In this document: piece after piece, positions 43,760 through 51,188 of the stretch
Position numbering within the stretch: the stretch's first letter is position 1
Layout of the letters: every line of letters starts with the position of its first letter
Assembly: GCA_023150475.1 (NCBI GenBank)
Contig: JAKLKU010000023.1
Span: forward strand, 21,555 to 85,554
Direction of reading: 5' to 3'
Source of the DNA: Planctomycetota bacterium
GTDB lineage: Bacteria > Planctomycetota > UBA1135 > GCA-002686595
DNA length: 64,000 nt
Translations under genes and position numbers: made by a program
Notes under the pieces: model-generated
Database searches by the model: none
The model's input: the letters and a program-made list of their open reading frames with translations, nothing else
What the model was told of the DNA's origin: nothing

Positions 43760-44803
43760 ATGCGTTTCGAACTTCGTGCAGCCTTGACCACCGTCGTGCT
43801 CGCCGCCGTCGGCGGCCCGGCCTTCGCACAGACCTTCCACGGCCCGTTGCCGTACGCGAGCACCGCCGACAGCCCGTTCCCTCTCGGCTCGGGCGCCTTC
43901 TTCGTCGAGGACTTCGAGGACGGAGTGCTCGACGCGCCCGGCGTCAGCCCGTCCAACGGCTACGTCGCGTCGACGCAGTACAGCGGCACCATCATCGACT
44001 CGGTCGACGCCGACGACGGGGTGCTCGGAAACGGTCCGTGCGGCACCTGCGATTCGTTCTACGGCGGGTCTGGCTTCCCGCTGGTCCGCTTCCTGTTCGA
44101 CGCCGGGGCGCTGGGAGGCCTGCCGACGCGTGCCGGGCTCGTGTGGACCGACGGCGGCTTCGGGACGACGGTGACGTTCGAGGCGTTCGACGCGCTCGGC
44201 ACCTCGCTCGGCACCGTGGTCGCGACGAACCAAGGCGACGGCACGAACTTCGGCACGACGGACGAGGATCGTTTCTACGGCGTCGAGTTCGCCGGAGGGA
44301 TCTCCGAGCTGCGCATCACCAATTCGAGCGGCGGGATCGAAGTCGATCACCTGCAGTACGAGCTTCCGTGCCCGGCCGCGAACGCGACCGTGTACTGCAC
44401 GTCGAAGACGAACAGTCTCGGGTGCCAGCCGAAGATCGGCTTCGAAGGTTGCCCGAGCGCGTCGAGCGCGAGCTCCTGCCGGATCACGGGCAGCGCGTTC
44501 CTGAACAAGAAGAACGGCCTGCTCTTCTATGGTCAGCAGCCGCTCGGTGCCGCGTTCCAAGGCGGGTTCTTGTGCGTCAAGTCGCCGATCACGCGCACCA
44601 ACGTGCAGAACTCGGGCGGCAGTCCGTCGGGCTCGGACTGCACGGGCACGTACCAATTCGACCTCAACGCCCTCGTGCAGAGCGGCAGCGATCCGAACCT
44701 CGTCGTCGGAGCGACGGTGCGTCTGCAGTGGTGGGCGCGCGACCCGAACGACCCGTTCACCACGAGCCTCTCGAACGGCCTTTCCCTGACGATCGGACCT
44801 TGA
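43760..44803 (+). CDS. Secreted protein with jelly-roll-like domain and YCT C-terminal domain
   Basis: A 347-residue protein with a clear signal peptide (LTTVVLAAVGGPAFAQ). Residues 30-205 form a beta-rich, Gly/Asp-rich domain (FFVEDFEDG, RFYGVEFAGGISELRITNS, IEVDHLQYE). It resembles the PEP-CTERM/choice-of-anchor type of adhesive or lectin-like beta sandwich, without a catalytic motif. Residues 212-347 are the domain starting YCTSKTNSLGC, also found at 31021 and 34228. AGGAG stands eight to nine bases before the ATG. Likely extracellular; partner unknown. Confidence 0.85.
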   Translation: MRFELRAALTTVVLAAVGGPAFAQTFHGPLPYASTADSPFPLGSGAFFVEDFEDGVLDAPGVSPSNGYVASTQYSGTIIDSVDADDGVLGNGPCGTCDSFYGGSGFPLVRFLFDAGALGGLPTRAGLVWTDGGFGTTVTFEAFDALGTSLGTVVATNQGDGTNFGTTDEDRFYGVEFAGGISELRITNSSGGIEVDHLQYELPCPAANATVYCTSKTNSLGCQPKIGFEGCPSASSASSCRITGSAFLNKKNGLLFYGQQPLGAAFQGGFLCVKSPITRTNVQNSGGSPSGSDCTGTYQFDLNALVQSGSDPNLVVGATVRLQWWARDPNDPFTTSLSNGLSLTIGP

Positions 44804-44821
44804 CCGAACGTCGCTCGTCGC

Positions 44822-44857
44822 CGCGCGGCCGCTCGTCGCATGCGAGTCGGCCGCGCG
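44822..44857. terminator. Hairpin between convergent genes
   Basis: CGCGCGGCCG and CGGCCGCGCG form a perfect 10-bp outer stem, with an inner CTCG/CGAG pair, in the 64-base gap between the 43760 gene and the convergent MetE-like gene. It is a bidirectional-terminator candidate by position, without a T-run. Confidence 0.55.
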
Positions 44858-44867
44858 CGCCGTTTCG

Positions 44868-46523
44868 TCAGCCGAGCCCGTGACGCCGGCGCAGTTCGCG
44901 CGCGGCGGCGGCGATCGCGGCGAGCTTCGCTTCCGCCGTCGCGCTCGACGCGAGCGGGTTGTCGGCGAACGTCGCGAAACCGCAGTCGGGGTTCAGCAGC
45001 ACGCGCGTCGGCCCGACGAGTTCGAGCAGGCGTTCGGCGTGCGCGCAGATCGCGTCGACCGACTCGACCTCGGGCCGTTTCTGGTTGACCACGCCGACGC
45101 CGATGCGTTTCGTCGCCGGCAGCGACGCGAGCACGCGCGCGTCGCCGGCTCGCGGTGTGCAGAGCTCGAGGAAGAGCGTGCGCATCGGCACGCCGGAAAG
45201 GAGCTCGAGCAGCGGCTCGTAGCCGCCGGAGAGCGCGACGCTCTCGTCCGGCGACCAATTGCCGCGGCACACGTGCAGCGCCAAGCGTTCGCTCGGGAAG
45301 CCGGCGCCGAGTTCGTCCAAGAGCCTCGCCGCGAACGCGAGCTCGGGCGCGACGTCGAGCTTCTCGCCGAGCGCGCCGCACATGAACGAGCGATTCTGCC
45401 GCGCTCGCCCGAAGACCACTTCGCTGAGCACCGGCTCGTCGAACTGCACCAGCGCGACGCCGTCGGCGAGCAAGTGCGCGAGCTCCTCGCGCAGCACGCG
45501 CACGACGTCGCGGGCGAGCGCTTCGCGGTCGGCGTACGCACGGTCGGACACGCACTCGAGCCACATCGTCCGCGTCAGGAGATACGGTCCGGGCAACGCG
45601 ACCTTGATCGGTCGGTCGGTCAGCGTGCGCACGAAGCGCGCTTCGTCGCCGGCGATCGGCCGCGTGCGCGCGAGCGGACCGAACACGGCCGGATGGCGCA
45701 CGGTCGGCGGCACGTCGAGCGCCGCGAGCTCGCGCGCGAACTCCTCCGGATCGGCGACGTAGCTCGCGAGGTCGCCGATCGGCACGAGTTGGCAGTTGGC
45801 GAGTCTTCCGGCGACGAAACTCGCGTAGCTGTCGCGGCGTTGTTCGCCGTCGGTGACGACGTCGACGCCGGCGCGCAGTTGCGCGGCGACGGCGAGGCGC
45901 ACGGCGTCGTCGGCGTAGCTCTCGAACGTCGCTTCGTCGAGTTTGCCTTCGAGGCGGCGATGGAGCGCTTCGACGAGCCACGCGGGCCGCGGCCACGAGC
46001 CGATGCCCAACACGGCGAGCGGGGCGAGCGTCGGCGCCGGCGCGGGCGGCGGCAGACTCGCCGGCACGAATACGGGCGCGAGCTCGCGCGCCGCGGCCCC
46101 GGCGCCCGGTGCATGCGGCGTGCCCGGCGTGTGCGATGTGCCAGGCGCATGCGACGCGATCCGTGCATGCTGCGGCGTCGACTCGCGTGCGGCGGCGGTC
46201 GCGCGCTCGGCCGGGTTCGTCGCGCTGGGCGCGAGCGTCGCTTTCGCGGGATCGAAGGCGCCTTTCGCGACGAGGAAACGGTGCTCCTTCTCGCTCCGCA
46301 CGTGGCTCACGAGCTCGTTCGCGGTCAACCGGCACCACGCGGGCAGGTCCTCGCCGACCGAGAGCTCGCGCGAGCGGATCTCGAGCAGCTCGCCGGGCTC
46401 GAGGCGATCGATGTGTTGGCGGATCAGGAGCAACAGGCCGCCGCCGCAGTCGAGCTCGCCGCCGTCGAACGAGAGTTTCGGCGCGTACGCGGGCTCGTTC
46501 GCGCCGGGCGCCCCGGTCGGCAT
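44868..46523 (-). CDS. TusA domain fused to a core methionine-synthase (MetE C-terminal)-like domain
   Basis: A 551-residue fusion. Residues 16-85 are a TusA-like sulfur carrier (ELDCGGGLLLLIRQHID, with the Cys in place of the usual CPxP, and SVGEDLPAWCRLT). Residues 86-165 are a low-complexity linker containing HAPGT/SHTPGT repeats. Residues 168-551 match the cobalamin-independent methionine synthase catalytic barrel, with all four zinc ligands recognisable: HVC (His417, Cys419), FLELC (Glu) and NPDCGF (Cys, about residue 514). The N-terminal half of full MetE is absent, as in core-MetE proteins. A thiol-methyl transfer coupled to sulfur relay is a reasonable inference; the real acceptor is unknown. 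It lies one base after the DsrE gene in a TusA-DsrE-fusion operon. Confidence 0.85.
   Translation of the reverse strand: MPTGAPGANEPAYAPKLSFDGGELDCGGGLLLLIRQHIDRLEPGELLEIRSRELSVGEDLPAWCRLTANELVSHVRSEKEHRFLVAKGAFDPAKATLAPSATNPAERATAAARESTPQHARIASHAPGTSHTPGTPHAPGAGAAARELAPVFVPASLPPPAPAPTLAPLAVLGIGSWPRPAWLVEALHRRLEGKLDEATFESYADDAVRLAVAAQLRAGVDVVTDGEQRRDSYASFVAGRLANCQLVPIGDLASYVADPEEFARELAALDVPPTVRHPAVFGPLARTRPIAGDEARFVRTLTDRPIKVALPGPYLLTRTMWLECVSDRAYADREALARDVVRVLREELAHLLADGVALVQFDEPVLSEVVFGRARQNRSFMCGALGEKLDVAPELAFAARLLDELGAGFPSERLALHVCRGNWSPDESVALSGGYEPLLELLSGVPMRTLFLELCTPRAGDARVLASLPATKRIGVGVVNQKRPEVESVDAICAHAERLLELVGPTRVLLNPDCGFATFADNPLASSATAEAKLAAIAAAARELRRRHGLG
46102..46155. repeat. 18-bp tandem array x3 in the TusA-MetE linker
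   Basis: Three 18-base units of the form GYGCCMGGYGYRTGCGRY occur in the linker of the minus-strand fusion and encode a six-residue (S/P)H(A/T)PG(T/A) repeat. The period keeps the frame. Confidence 0.8.
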
Positions 46524-46524
46524 C

Positions 46525-46884
46525 TCAGTACGAAACGCTCGGCGTGCCGCCCGCGAGGAACTCGACGAGCTTCGCGCCGCCGACGATCGTCGCGCCCGGC
46601 ACGAGCTTCGTCTCGTCGAGCCCGCGCTTCTTGAAGCACGGCGAGCAGACGTAGATCTTCCCGCCGGCCGCCGCGAACTTCGCCATCAGCTCGGCGAGCG
46701 GCGCGAAGCCTTCTTCCTTGATCGCGTCGGCGTAGCCCGGCGTCGCGAGCCGCACGCCTTCGATGCTCAGGAACACCAGCGTCTCCTGCTCGGAGCCGAC
46801 CGCCGCGTTCGCGACGACGAAAGCGACGGTCGCTTTGTCGGGGTTGTCCTTCGCGCAGGTGAGGGAGACACAGAACTTGCCCAT
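46525..46884 (-). CDS. DsrE family protein
   Basis: A 119-residue protein with the DsrE/TusD-like fold pattern: KFCVSLTCAKDNPDKATVAF, then FLSIEGVRLA, KIYVCSPCFKKRGL and AKLVEFLAGG. The CSPC pair lies where sulfur-relay members of the family often carry an active cysteine. These proteins pass persulfide sulfur to or from TusA-type carriers. The ATG sits two bases after the TusA stop and the stop is one base before the TusA-MetE fusion, a tightly packed sulfur-transfer operon. Confidence 0.87.
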   Translation of the reverse strand: MGKFCVSLTCAKDNPDKATVAFVVANAAVGSEQETLVFLSIEGVRLATPGYADAIKEEGFAPLAELMAKFAAAGGKIYVCSPCFKKRGLDETKLVPGATIVGGAKLVEFLAGGTPSVSY

Positions 46885-46886
46885 GG

Positions 46887-47129
46887 TCAGTCGTGCTTTC
46901 GTCGGAGGAGGAAGTACGGCGGCTCGGCGGCGATCAGCGCGTGGCCGGTGAGCCCGCACCACGCGGGCAGGTCGGCGGGCACGCCGGGATCGCGCGCGAC
47001 GAGCCGCAGGAGTGCGCCCGGCGGCAGAGCGCGGATCCGGTTGCGCAGCTCGAGCACGAGCTCGCCGCAGCCTTGGTTCCCGGCGTCCCATTCGGCGGCG
47101 ACCGCCGTGCGAGCGATCTCGTTCGACAC
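46887..47129 (-). CDS. TusA family sulfur carrier protein
   Basis: An 80-residue TusA-like protein. NQGCGELVLELRNRIRALPPG corresponds to the Cys motif and helix of TusA (here GCGEL instead of CPEP), followed by ARDPGVPADLPAWC and LTGHAL. It would carry persulfide sulfur to the DsrE protein or the TusA-MetE fusion next door. The GTG at 47129 gives a normal TusA length. A GTG at 47180 would add 17 residues; neither has a strong ribosome site, so the start is uncertain. First gene of the operon. Confidence 0.8.
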   Translation of the reverse strand: MSNEIARTAVAAEWDAGNQGCGELVLELRNRIRALPPGALLRLVARDPGVPADLPAWCGLTGHALIAAEPPYFLLRRKHD

Positions 47130-47199
47130 CGGCGCATCGTGCGGCCGCGACGTGGGCCCGTCAATGCGCGCTCGAGCCACGTCCGCGGCGGAACGAGCG

Positions 47200-47667
47200 T
47201 CACGGCCCAGGCTGGCCGATCAGGAGGCAGTAGCCGTCGGGGTCGTGCACGCGCAGCTCGCCGCCCTGCATGTACGGGCGCTCGACGACCGTGAACACCG
47301 CGCCGGTCGGCGAGCGCAGTGCTTGCGCCCGTTCGTACGGTCCATGGGTGACGTGCACCGCGAAGTCACCGGCGTCGAGCGAGCCGGTTGCGAGCAAGTG
47401 CTCGCGCAAGGCACGCACGTCGTCGCAGTGCAGGTAGAAGAGCACCGCCTGGATCTCCGGGTCGATCGGGCCAGACGCGAGCGCGACGAAGAGCCGCGCC
47501 GCGCCGCGGTGCAACGAACCCCACACGGGCCGGCCTTGGCTGCCGACCACCAAGTCGCCGCGCGCGAAGCCCAAGCGCTCGTAGAACCCGAGCGAGCGTT
47601 CGACGTCGGCGACGTGTGCGTAGGGGATCAGTGCGTGGACCGCGGCGCGCGGCGGCGGTTGCGTCAC
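47200..47667 (-). CDS. VOC (glyoxalase/bleomycin resistance) family protein
   Basis: A 155-residue VOC-fold protein with two beta-alpha-beta-beta-beta halves: LIPYAHVADVERSLGFYERLGF in the first, and LRVHDPDGYCLLIGQ near the end, typical of glyoxalase-like dioxygenase or resistance proteins. Metal ligands are not obvious, so the function is undefined. The GTG start overlaps the DUF1428 stop (GTGA), showing co-translation with the upstream gene. Confidence 0.86.
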   Translation of the reverse strand: MTQPPPRAAVHALIPYAHVADVERSLGFYERLGFARGDLVVGSQGRPVWGSLHRGAARLFVALASGPIDPEIQAVLFYLHCDDVRALREHLLATGSLDAGDFAVHVTHGPYERAQALRSPTGAVFTVVERPYMQGGELRVHDPDGYCLLIGQPGP

Positions 47668-48026
47668 GCTTCGACGAGCACTTCGAAGCCGCCCATGCTC
47701 ATGTGCTTCATGTCGAACGGCATCTCGTTCGGCTTGCACATCTCGTGAATCCGCTTGTCGGCCATCACGCGCTTGTTGACTTGGTCGCGATGCTTGCGCG
47801 ACTTGTAGAGGATCCAGGAGAAGAAGACGACGTCGGTCGACTTCGCCTTCGCGAGCTTCGGGAACGGCACGCCGAACGGCGAAGCGAGGTCCTCGCCGAC
47901 GCACTCGCGGTACTCGAGCGCACCGTGCTCCATCCAGATCTTGCTCGCACCCAGCGCGAGCTTCTTGTAGGCGGCGAGCTTCTTCTTCGGGACGGTCAGG
48001 ACGAATCCGTCGACGTAACGGGCCAT
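47664..48026 (-). CDS. DUF1428 family protein (YbaA-like)
   Basis: A 120-residue protein matching DUF1428: ARYVDGFVLTVPKKKLAAYK at the start, then HGALEYRECVGED and FFSWILYKSRKHRDQVN, and a final MPFDMKHMSMGGFEVLV. The family has a ferredoxin-like (dimeric alpha/beta barrel) fold and no assigned reaction. GAGGAA precedes the ATG. It is followed by the overlapping VOC gene. Confidence 0.92.
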   Translation of the reverse strand: MARYVDGFVLTVPKKKLAAYKKLALGASKIWMEHGALEYRECVGEDLASPFGVPFPKLAKAKSTDVVFFSWILYKSRKHRDQVNKRVMADKRIHEMCKPNEMPFDMKHMSMGGFEVLVEA

Positions 48027-48372
48027 GGTTCCTCGAACGGTTGGGGGACGGACGCGCGAGTCGGCGAACCAGGCGGTTCACGTGCGCCTCGCACGCGCGG
48101 CGCGATGCTAGCGCTCGGACGCCGTGCTCGGCGAGTGGTCGGCGAGTGGTCGGCGGAGCGCCGGCCTCGACGCGTAACACCGACGAGTCTGCCTGGCGCG
48201 TCACGCCAGAGCGTCATGCAGGGGCGCGAATCCGGCGTGCGATCCTGGCGTGCGATCCTGGCGTGCGAACGCGGCGTGCGCAGGGCGTGACGTGGGTTCC
48301 TCCCGGCCGCGGCGTTGCGCCGCGCCGCGTGCTCGGCGATGCTCGACGAACCCTCGGACGAAAGGACCTCCC
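48027..48372. other. 346-base divergent intergenic region
   Basis: Spacer between DUF1428 (minus) and DUF1801 (plus) genes. It holds the 13-bp tandem array at 48228-48279 and no supported gene. Confidence 0.55.
48228..48279. repeat. 13-bp tandem array x4
   Basis: Four units: GAATCCGGCGTGC, GATCCTGGCGTGC twice, and GAACGCGGCGTGC. The period is not divisible by three and there are no spacers. Confidence 0.88.
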
Positions 48373-49089
48373 GTGCAATCGAAAGCCAGCAGCGTCGAGC
48401 AGTACTTGAAGGCGCTCGACCCCGACCGCCGTGCAGCGATCTCCGCCGTCCGCGACGTCGTCAACGCGAACATCGACCGCGCGTTCGAGGAAGGCATGCA
48501 GTACGGGATGATCGGCTGGTACCTGCCGCACTCGCGGTATCCCGCGGGTTACCACTGCGATCCGAAGCAGCCGCTGCCGTTCGCGGGGCTCGCGTCGCAA
48601 AAGCAGCACATGTCGATCTACTTGATGGGCCTCTACGTCGGCCCGGACGGCGGACCCAAAGGCCAGACCGAGCTCTCGCGGTGGTTCCAATCCGCGTGGG
48701 AGCGGACTGGCCGCAAGCTCGACATGGGCAAAGCGTGCGTGCGCTTCAAGAAGCTCGACGACGTCGCTCTCGACGTGCTCGCGCAAGCGTTCCGTCGACT
48801 GACCGCCGCGAAGTACGTCGAGGGCTACGAAGCGGCGCTCGCCCTTTCGGGCAAGTCGCCCAATGGCAAGTCGCCCCGGGGCAAGTCGCCCCGGGGCAAG
48901 TCGCCCAGTGCCAAGCGCGCCGCGAAAGCGCCGGCGAAACCGGGCGGAAGCTCCGCGACGTCCGTCGCGAAGCGCCCGGCGCAGTCGTCCGCGACGCCGC
49001 CGAAGCCCGTCGCGAAACTCCGCGCGCAGCCCGCCGCCAAGGCGCTCGCGAAGCCCGCGCCGCGGCGCAAGGCCGCGGCGAAACGCTGA
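48373..49089 (+). CDS. DUF1801 family protein with histone-H1-like basic tail
   Basis: A 238-residue protein. Residues 1-150 match the DUF1801 (YdhG-like) fold: VEQYLKALDPDRRAAISAVR, MQYGMIGWYLPHSRYP and KQHMSIYLMGLY. From about residue 160 a Lys/Ala/Pro/Ser tail begins with four five-residue repeats (SPNGK, SPRGK, SPRGK, SPSAK) and continues as AKAPAKP-like sequence, reminiscent of histone H1 C-termini. The tail could bind nucleic acid (inference); DUF1801 itself has no assigned reaction. The GTG start has AAAGGA eight bases upstream. Confidence 0.86.
   Translation: MQSKASSVEQYLKALDPDRRAAISAVRDVVNANIDRAFEEGMQYGMIGWYLPHSRYPAGYHCDPKQPLPFAGLASQKQHMSIYLMGLYVGPDGGPKGQTELSRWFQSAWERTGRKLDMGKACVRFKKLDDVALDVLAQAFRRLTAAKYVEGYEAALALSGKSPNGKSPRGKSPRGKSPSAKRAAKAPAKPGGSSATSVAKRPAQSSATPPKPVAKLRAQPAAKALAKPAPRRKAAAKR
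48856..48915 (+). repeat. 15-bp tandem array x4 inside the DUF1801 gene
   Basis: Units of 15 bases (TCGCCCCGGGGCAAG and variants) encode SPxxK four times. The two middle units are identical. Confidence 0.88.
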
Positions 49090-49115
49090 GGTCGCGTCCG
49101 CCTTCGATCCACGCG

Positions 49116-50549
49116 ATGCGGGCTTCATTCGTCTCCGTGCCGCGGACCTTGGCGGCTTGCGCGGGTCTCGCACTGCTCGGGCTCGCGGCTTGTTCGCCGT
49201 CCGAGCCCGCGCGCGAGGCCACCGAGCGACCGCCGGTGTTCCTGATCCTCTTCGATGCGTTGTCCGCGGCGCACGTGTCGCACCTGGGCTACGAGCGCTG
49301 CACCACGCCGAACCTCGATCGCCTCGCCGCGGAAGGGTTGACGTGCCGCAACGCGCTGGTGCCGGCGCCGTACACGCTCGCGAGCATCTCGAGCGTGCTC
49401 ACCGGCCGGCTGCCCGATCGGCACGGACTGGTCGACCGGCACCGGAAGCTCGGCGACCACGAAACGACGCTCGCCGAGACGCTGCGCGCCGCGGGATGGC
49501 GCACGCACGCGGCGGTCGCGAACTTCAACGGCTCGGCGTTCTTCGGTTGTGATCAGGGCTTCGAGGAGTTCGTCGAGGTCTTCCGTCGCCCGGACGGCGC
49601 GGGCGGCGTGACGCTCGGGCTCTCGCACGCGACCGACTTCCCGCCGCACGTCGAGCGTTGGCTCGCGTCCGCCGATCCTCGTCCGCCGTTCGTCTACTTG
49701 CACGTGCTCGAACCGCACGAACCCTACGATCCGCCGAGCTGTTTCCGTGAGCTCTGGGTCGATCCGAACTACTCCGGTCCGCTGGTGGTCGCTCGGTCGG
49801 ACGTGCTCGGCCCGTTGCGCGACGAAGAACTCCCGGCCACCGACGCCGATCGCCGCGCCGTGGTCGATCTGTACGACGGCAACGTCGCGTGGGCGGATTG
49901 GATGCTCGGGCGCTTCCTCGACGAACTGCGTGACCGTGAGCTCTACGACGACGCGCTGGTGATCGTCACGTCCGATCACGGCGAAGCGTTCTGGGAGCAC
50001 GGCGAACAAGGGCACAACACGACGCTCTACCGCGAGATGCTGCGGGTGCCTCTGGTGGTCAAGTTCCCGCGTTCGTGGGCACGCGAACCCGAAGTGATCG
50101 AACGCACCGTCTCGCCGATGGACCTGCATCCGTCGCTCTGCGAGTGGCTCGACCTCGCCGTGCCGCGCGGCGCCGAGTTCGACGGCCGACCGATCGAGGA
50201 AGCGCTTCGCGAGCAGCGCGCCGAGCCGACGCACGGCGAGAGCCTCGATCCGCGGCGCATCGTGCTGCGCACCAACGCACCGCGGCCGGATCTCGGGCTC
50301 GTCGACGGTGCTTGGAAGACGATCGTCGAACGCGGCGAGACTCCGTCCTCGAACGTGTTCGGCTTCGACTTGGCGCACGATCCCGCCGAGAGCTCGCCGC
50401 TCCGACACGCGCAGCATCCGCGGATCAAGACCGACGCGCAGTTCCTCTTCGAGTACTACGAAGCCGCCCGTGCCGCAGCGACCGGCGCGCGGCACAGCCT
50501 GTCGCGAGAAGAGAACGCGCATCTCGAGTCCCTCGGCTACGCGGAGTGA
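49116..50549 (+). CDS. Alkaline-phosphatase/sulfatase superfamily lipoprotein without the CxPxR motif
   Basis: A 477-residue protein. The N-terminus is a lipoprotein signal (LALLGLAACSPSEP, lipobox LAAC). The sulfatase fold is clear: FDALSAAHVSHLGYERCTTPNLDRLAAEG, VTSDHGEAFWEHGEQGH (metal ligands) and YLHVLEPHEPYDPP. However, at the nucleophile site the sequence is APYTLASISSVLTGR, which lacks the Cys/Ser-x-Pro-x-Arg needed for formylglycine; a Thr occupies the position, as in phospho- or phosphonate-transferring members. So it may be a phosphodiesterase, phosphatase or phosphotransferase rather than a sulfatase. The ATG begins the signal peptide, 26 bases after the DUF1801 stop. Confidence 0.87.
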   Translation: MRASFVSVPRTLAACAGLALLGLAACSPSEPAREATERPPVFLILFDALSAAHVSHLGYERCTTPNLDRLAAEGLTCRNALVPAPYTLASISSVLTGRLPDRHGLVDRHRKLGDHETTLAETLRAAGWRTHAAVANFNGSAFFGCDQGFEEFVEVFRRPDGAGGVTLGLSHATDFPPHVERWLASADPRPPFVYLHVLEPHEPYDPPSCFRELWVDPNYSGPLVVARSDVLGPLRDEELPATDADRRAVVDLYDGNVAWADWMLGRFLDELRDRELYDDALVIVTSDHGEAFWEHGEQGHNTTLYREMLRVPLVVKFPRSWAREPEVIERTVSPMDLHPSLCEWLDLAVPRGAEFDGRPIEEALREQRAEPTHGESLDPRRIVLRTNAPRPDLGLVDGAWKTIVERGETPSSNVFGFDLAHDPAESSPLRHAQHPRIKTDAQFLFEYYEAARAAATGARHSLSREENAHLESLGYAE

Positions 50550-50660
50550 GGCGGCGCGGCCGCGGCTGCGGCGCCGTTCTCCTGCCGCTACGCCATTCGA
50601 CGCGTGCGGACGTCGGCGCGCGCGTCCTAGACTGCCGCGCAGTCGACGGAGGCGAATCGC

Positions 50661-51158
50661 ATGCGCGCACTCTTTCTGGCGTTGGCGGCAGGACTGTGCT
50701 GGGGCATCGGCGAGTTGTGCACCAAGTCGGTGCTGCACACCGGCAAGATCGGGCCGTTGTCGGCGATCACCGTGCGCTCGACGGTCGCGCTACCGGTGAT
50801 CTGGATCGCGTGGGTGGTCGCGCTGCACGTACTCGGTTCGGAAACGCGGCCGGCGTGGCGCGAGCTCACCGGCGGCGAACTCGCGAAGCTGCTCGTCGGC
50901 TCGGGCCTCGTCGCCGGCGCGCTCGCGATGATCTGCTTCTACTCCGCGCTCGCGCTCGACGACGTGTCGCGCATCAAGCCGATCGCCTTCACGGTCGCCC
51001 CGGCGACCGCGGCGTTGCTCGGCTGGTTGCTGCTCGGCGAACCGATGACGTGGCGCAAGGCGCTCGCGCTCTGCCTGATCCTCGGCGGCGTGTTGCTGAT
51101 GACGTCGGAAGCCCCGCGGCACGCTCGCCCGGCGCCGAGCGCCGACGCCGTGAAGTGA
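50661..51158 (+). CDS. EamA/DMT family membrane protein (single-repeat)
   Basis: A 165-residue protein with four to five hydrophobic segments. The start LFLALAAGLCWGIGELCTK and the later AFTVAPATAALLGWLLLGEPMTW are EamA hallmarks. It has one EamA repeat, half the length of usual ten-helix transporters, so it should work as a dimer or with another half. The substrate is unknown. It stands alone between the sulfatase-like gene and the convergent methyltransferase gene. Confidence 0.85.
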   Translation: MRALFLALAAGLCWGIGELCTKSVLHTGKIGPLSAITVRSTVALPVIWIAWVVALHVLGSETRPAWRELTGGELAKLLVGSGLVAGALAMICFYSALALDDVSRIKPIAFTVAPATAALLGWLLLGEPMTWRKALALCLILGGVLLMTSEAPRHARPAPSADAVK

Positions 51159-51188
51159 ACCCCGAGCGCCGGCGCCGTCGAGCCTGCC

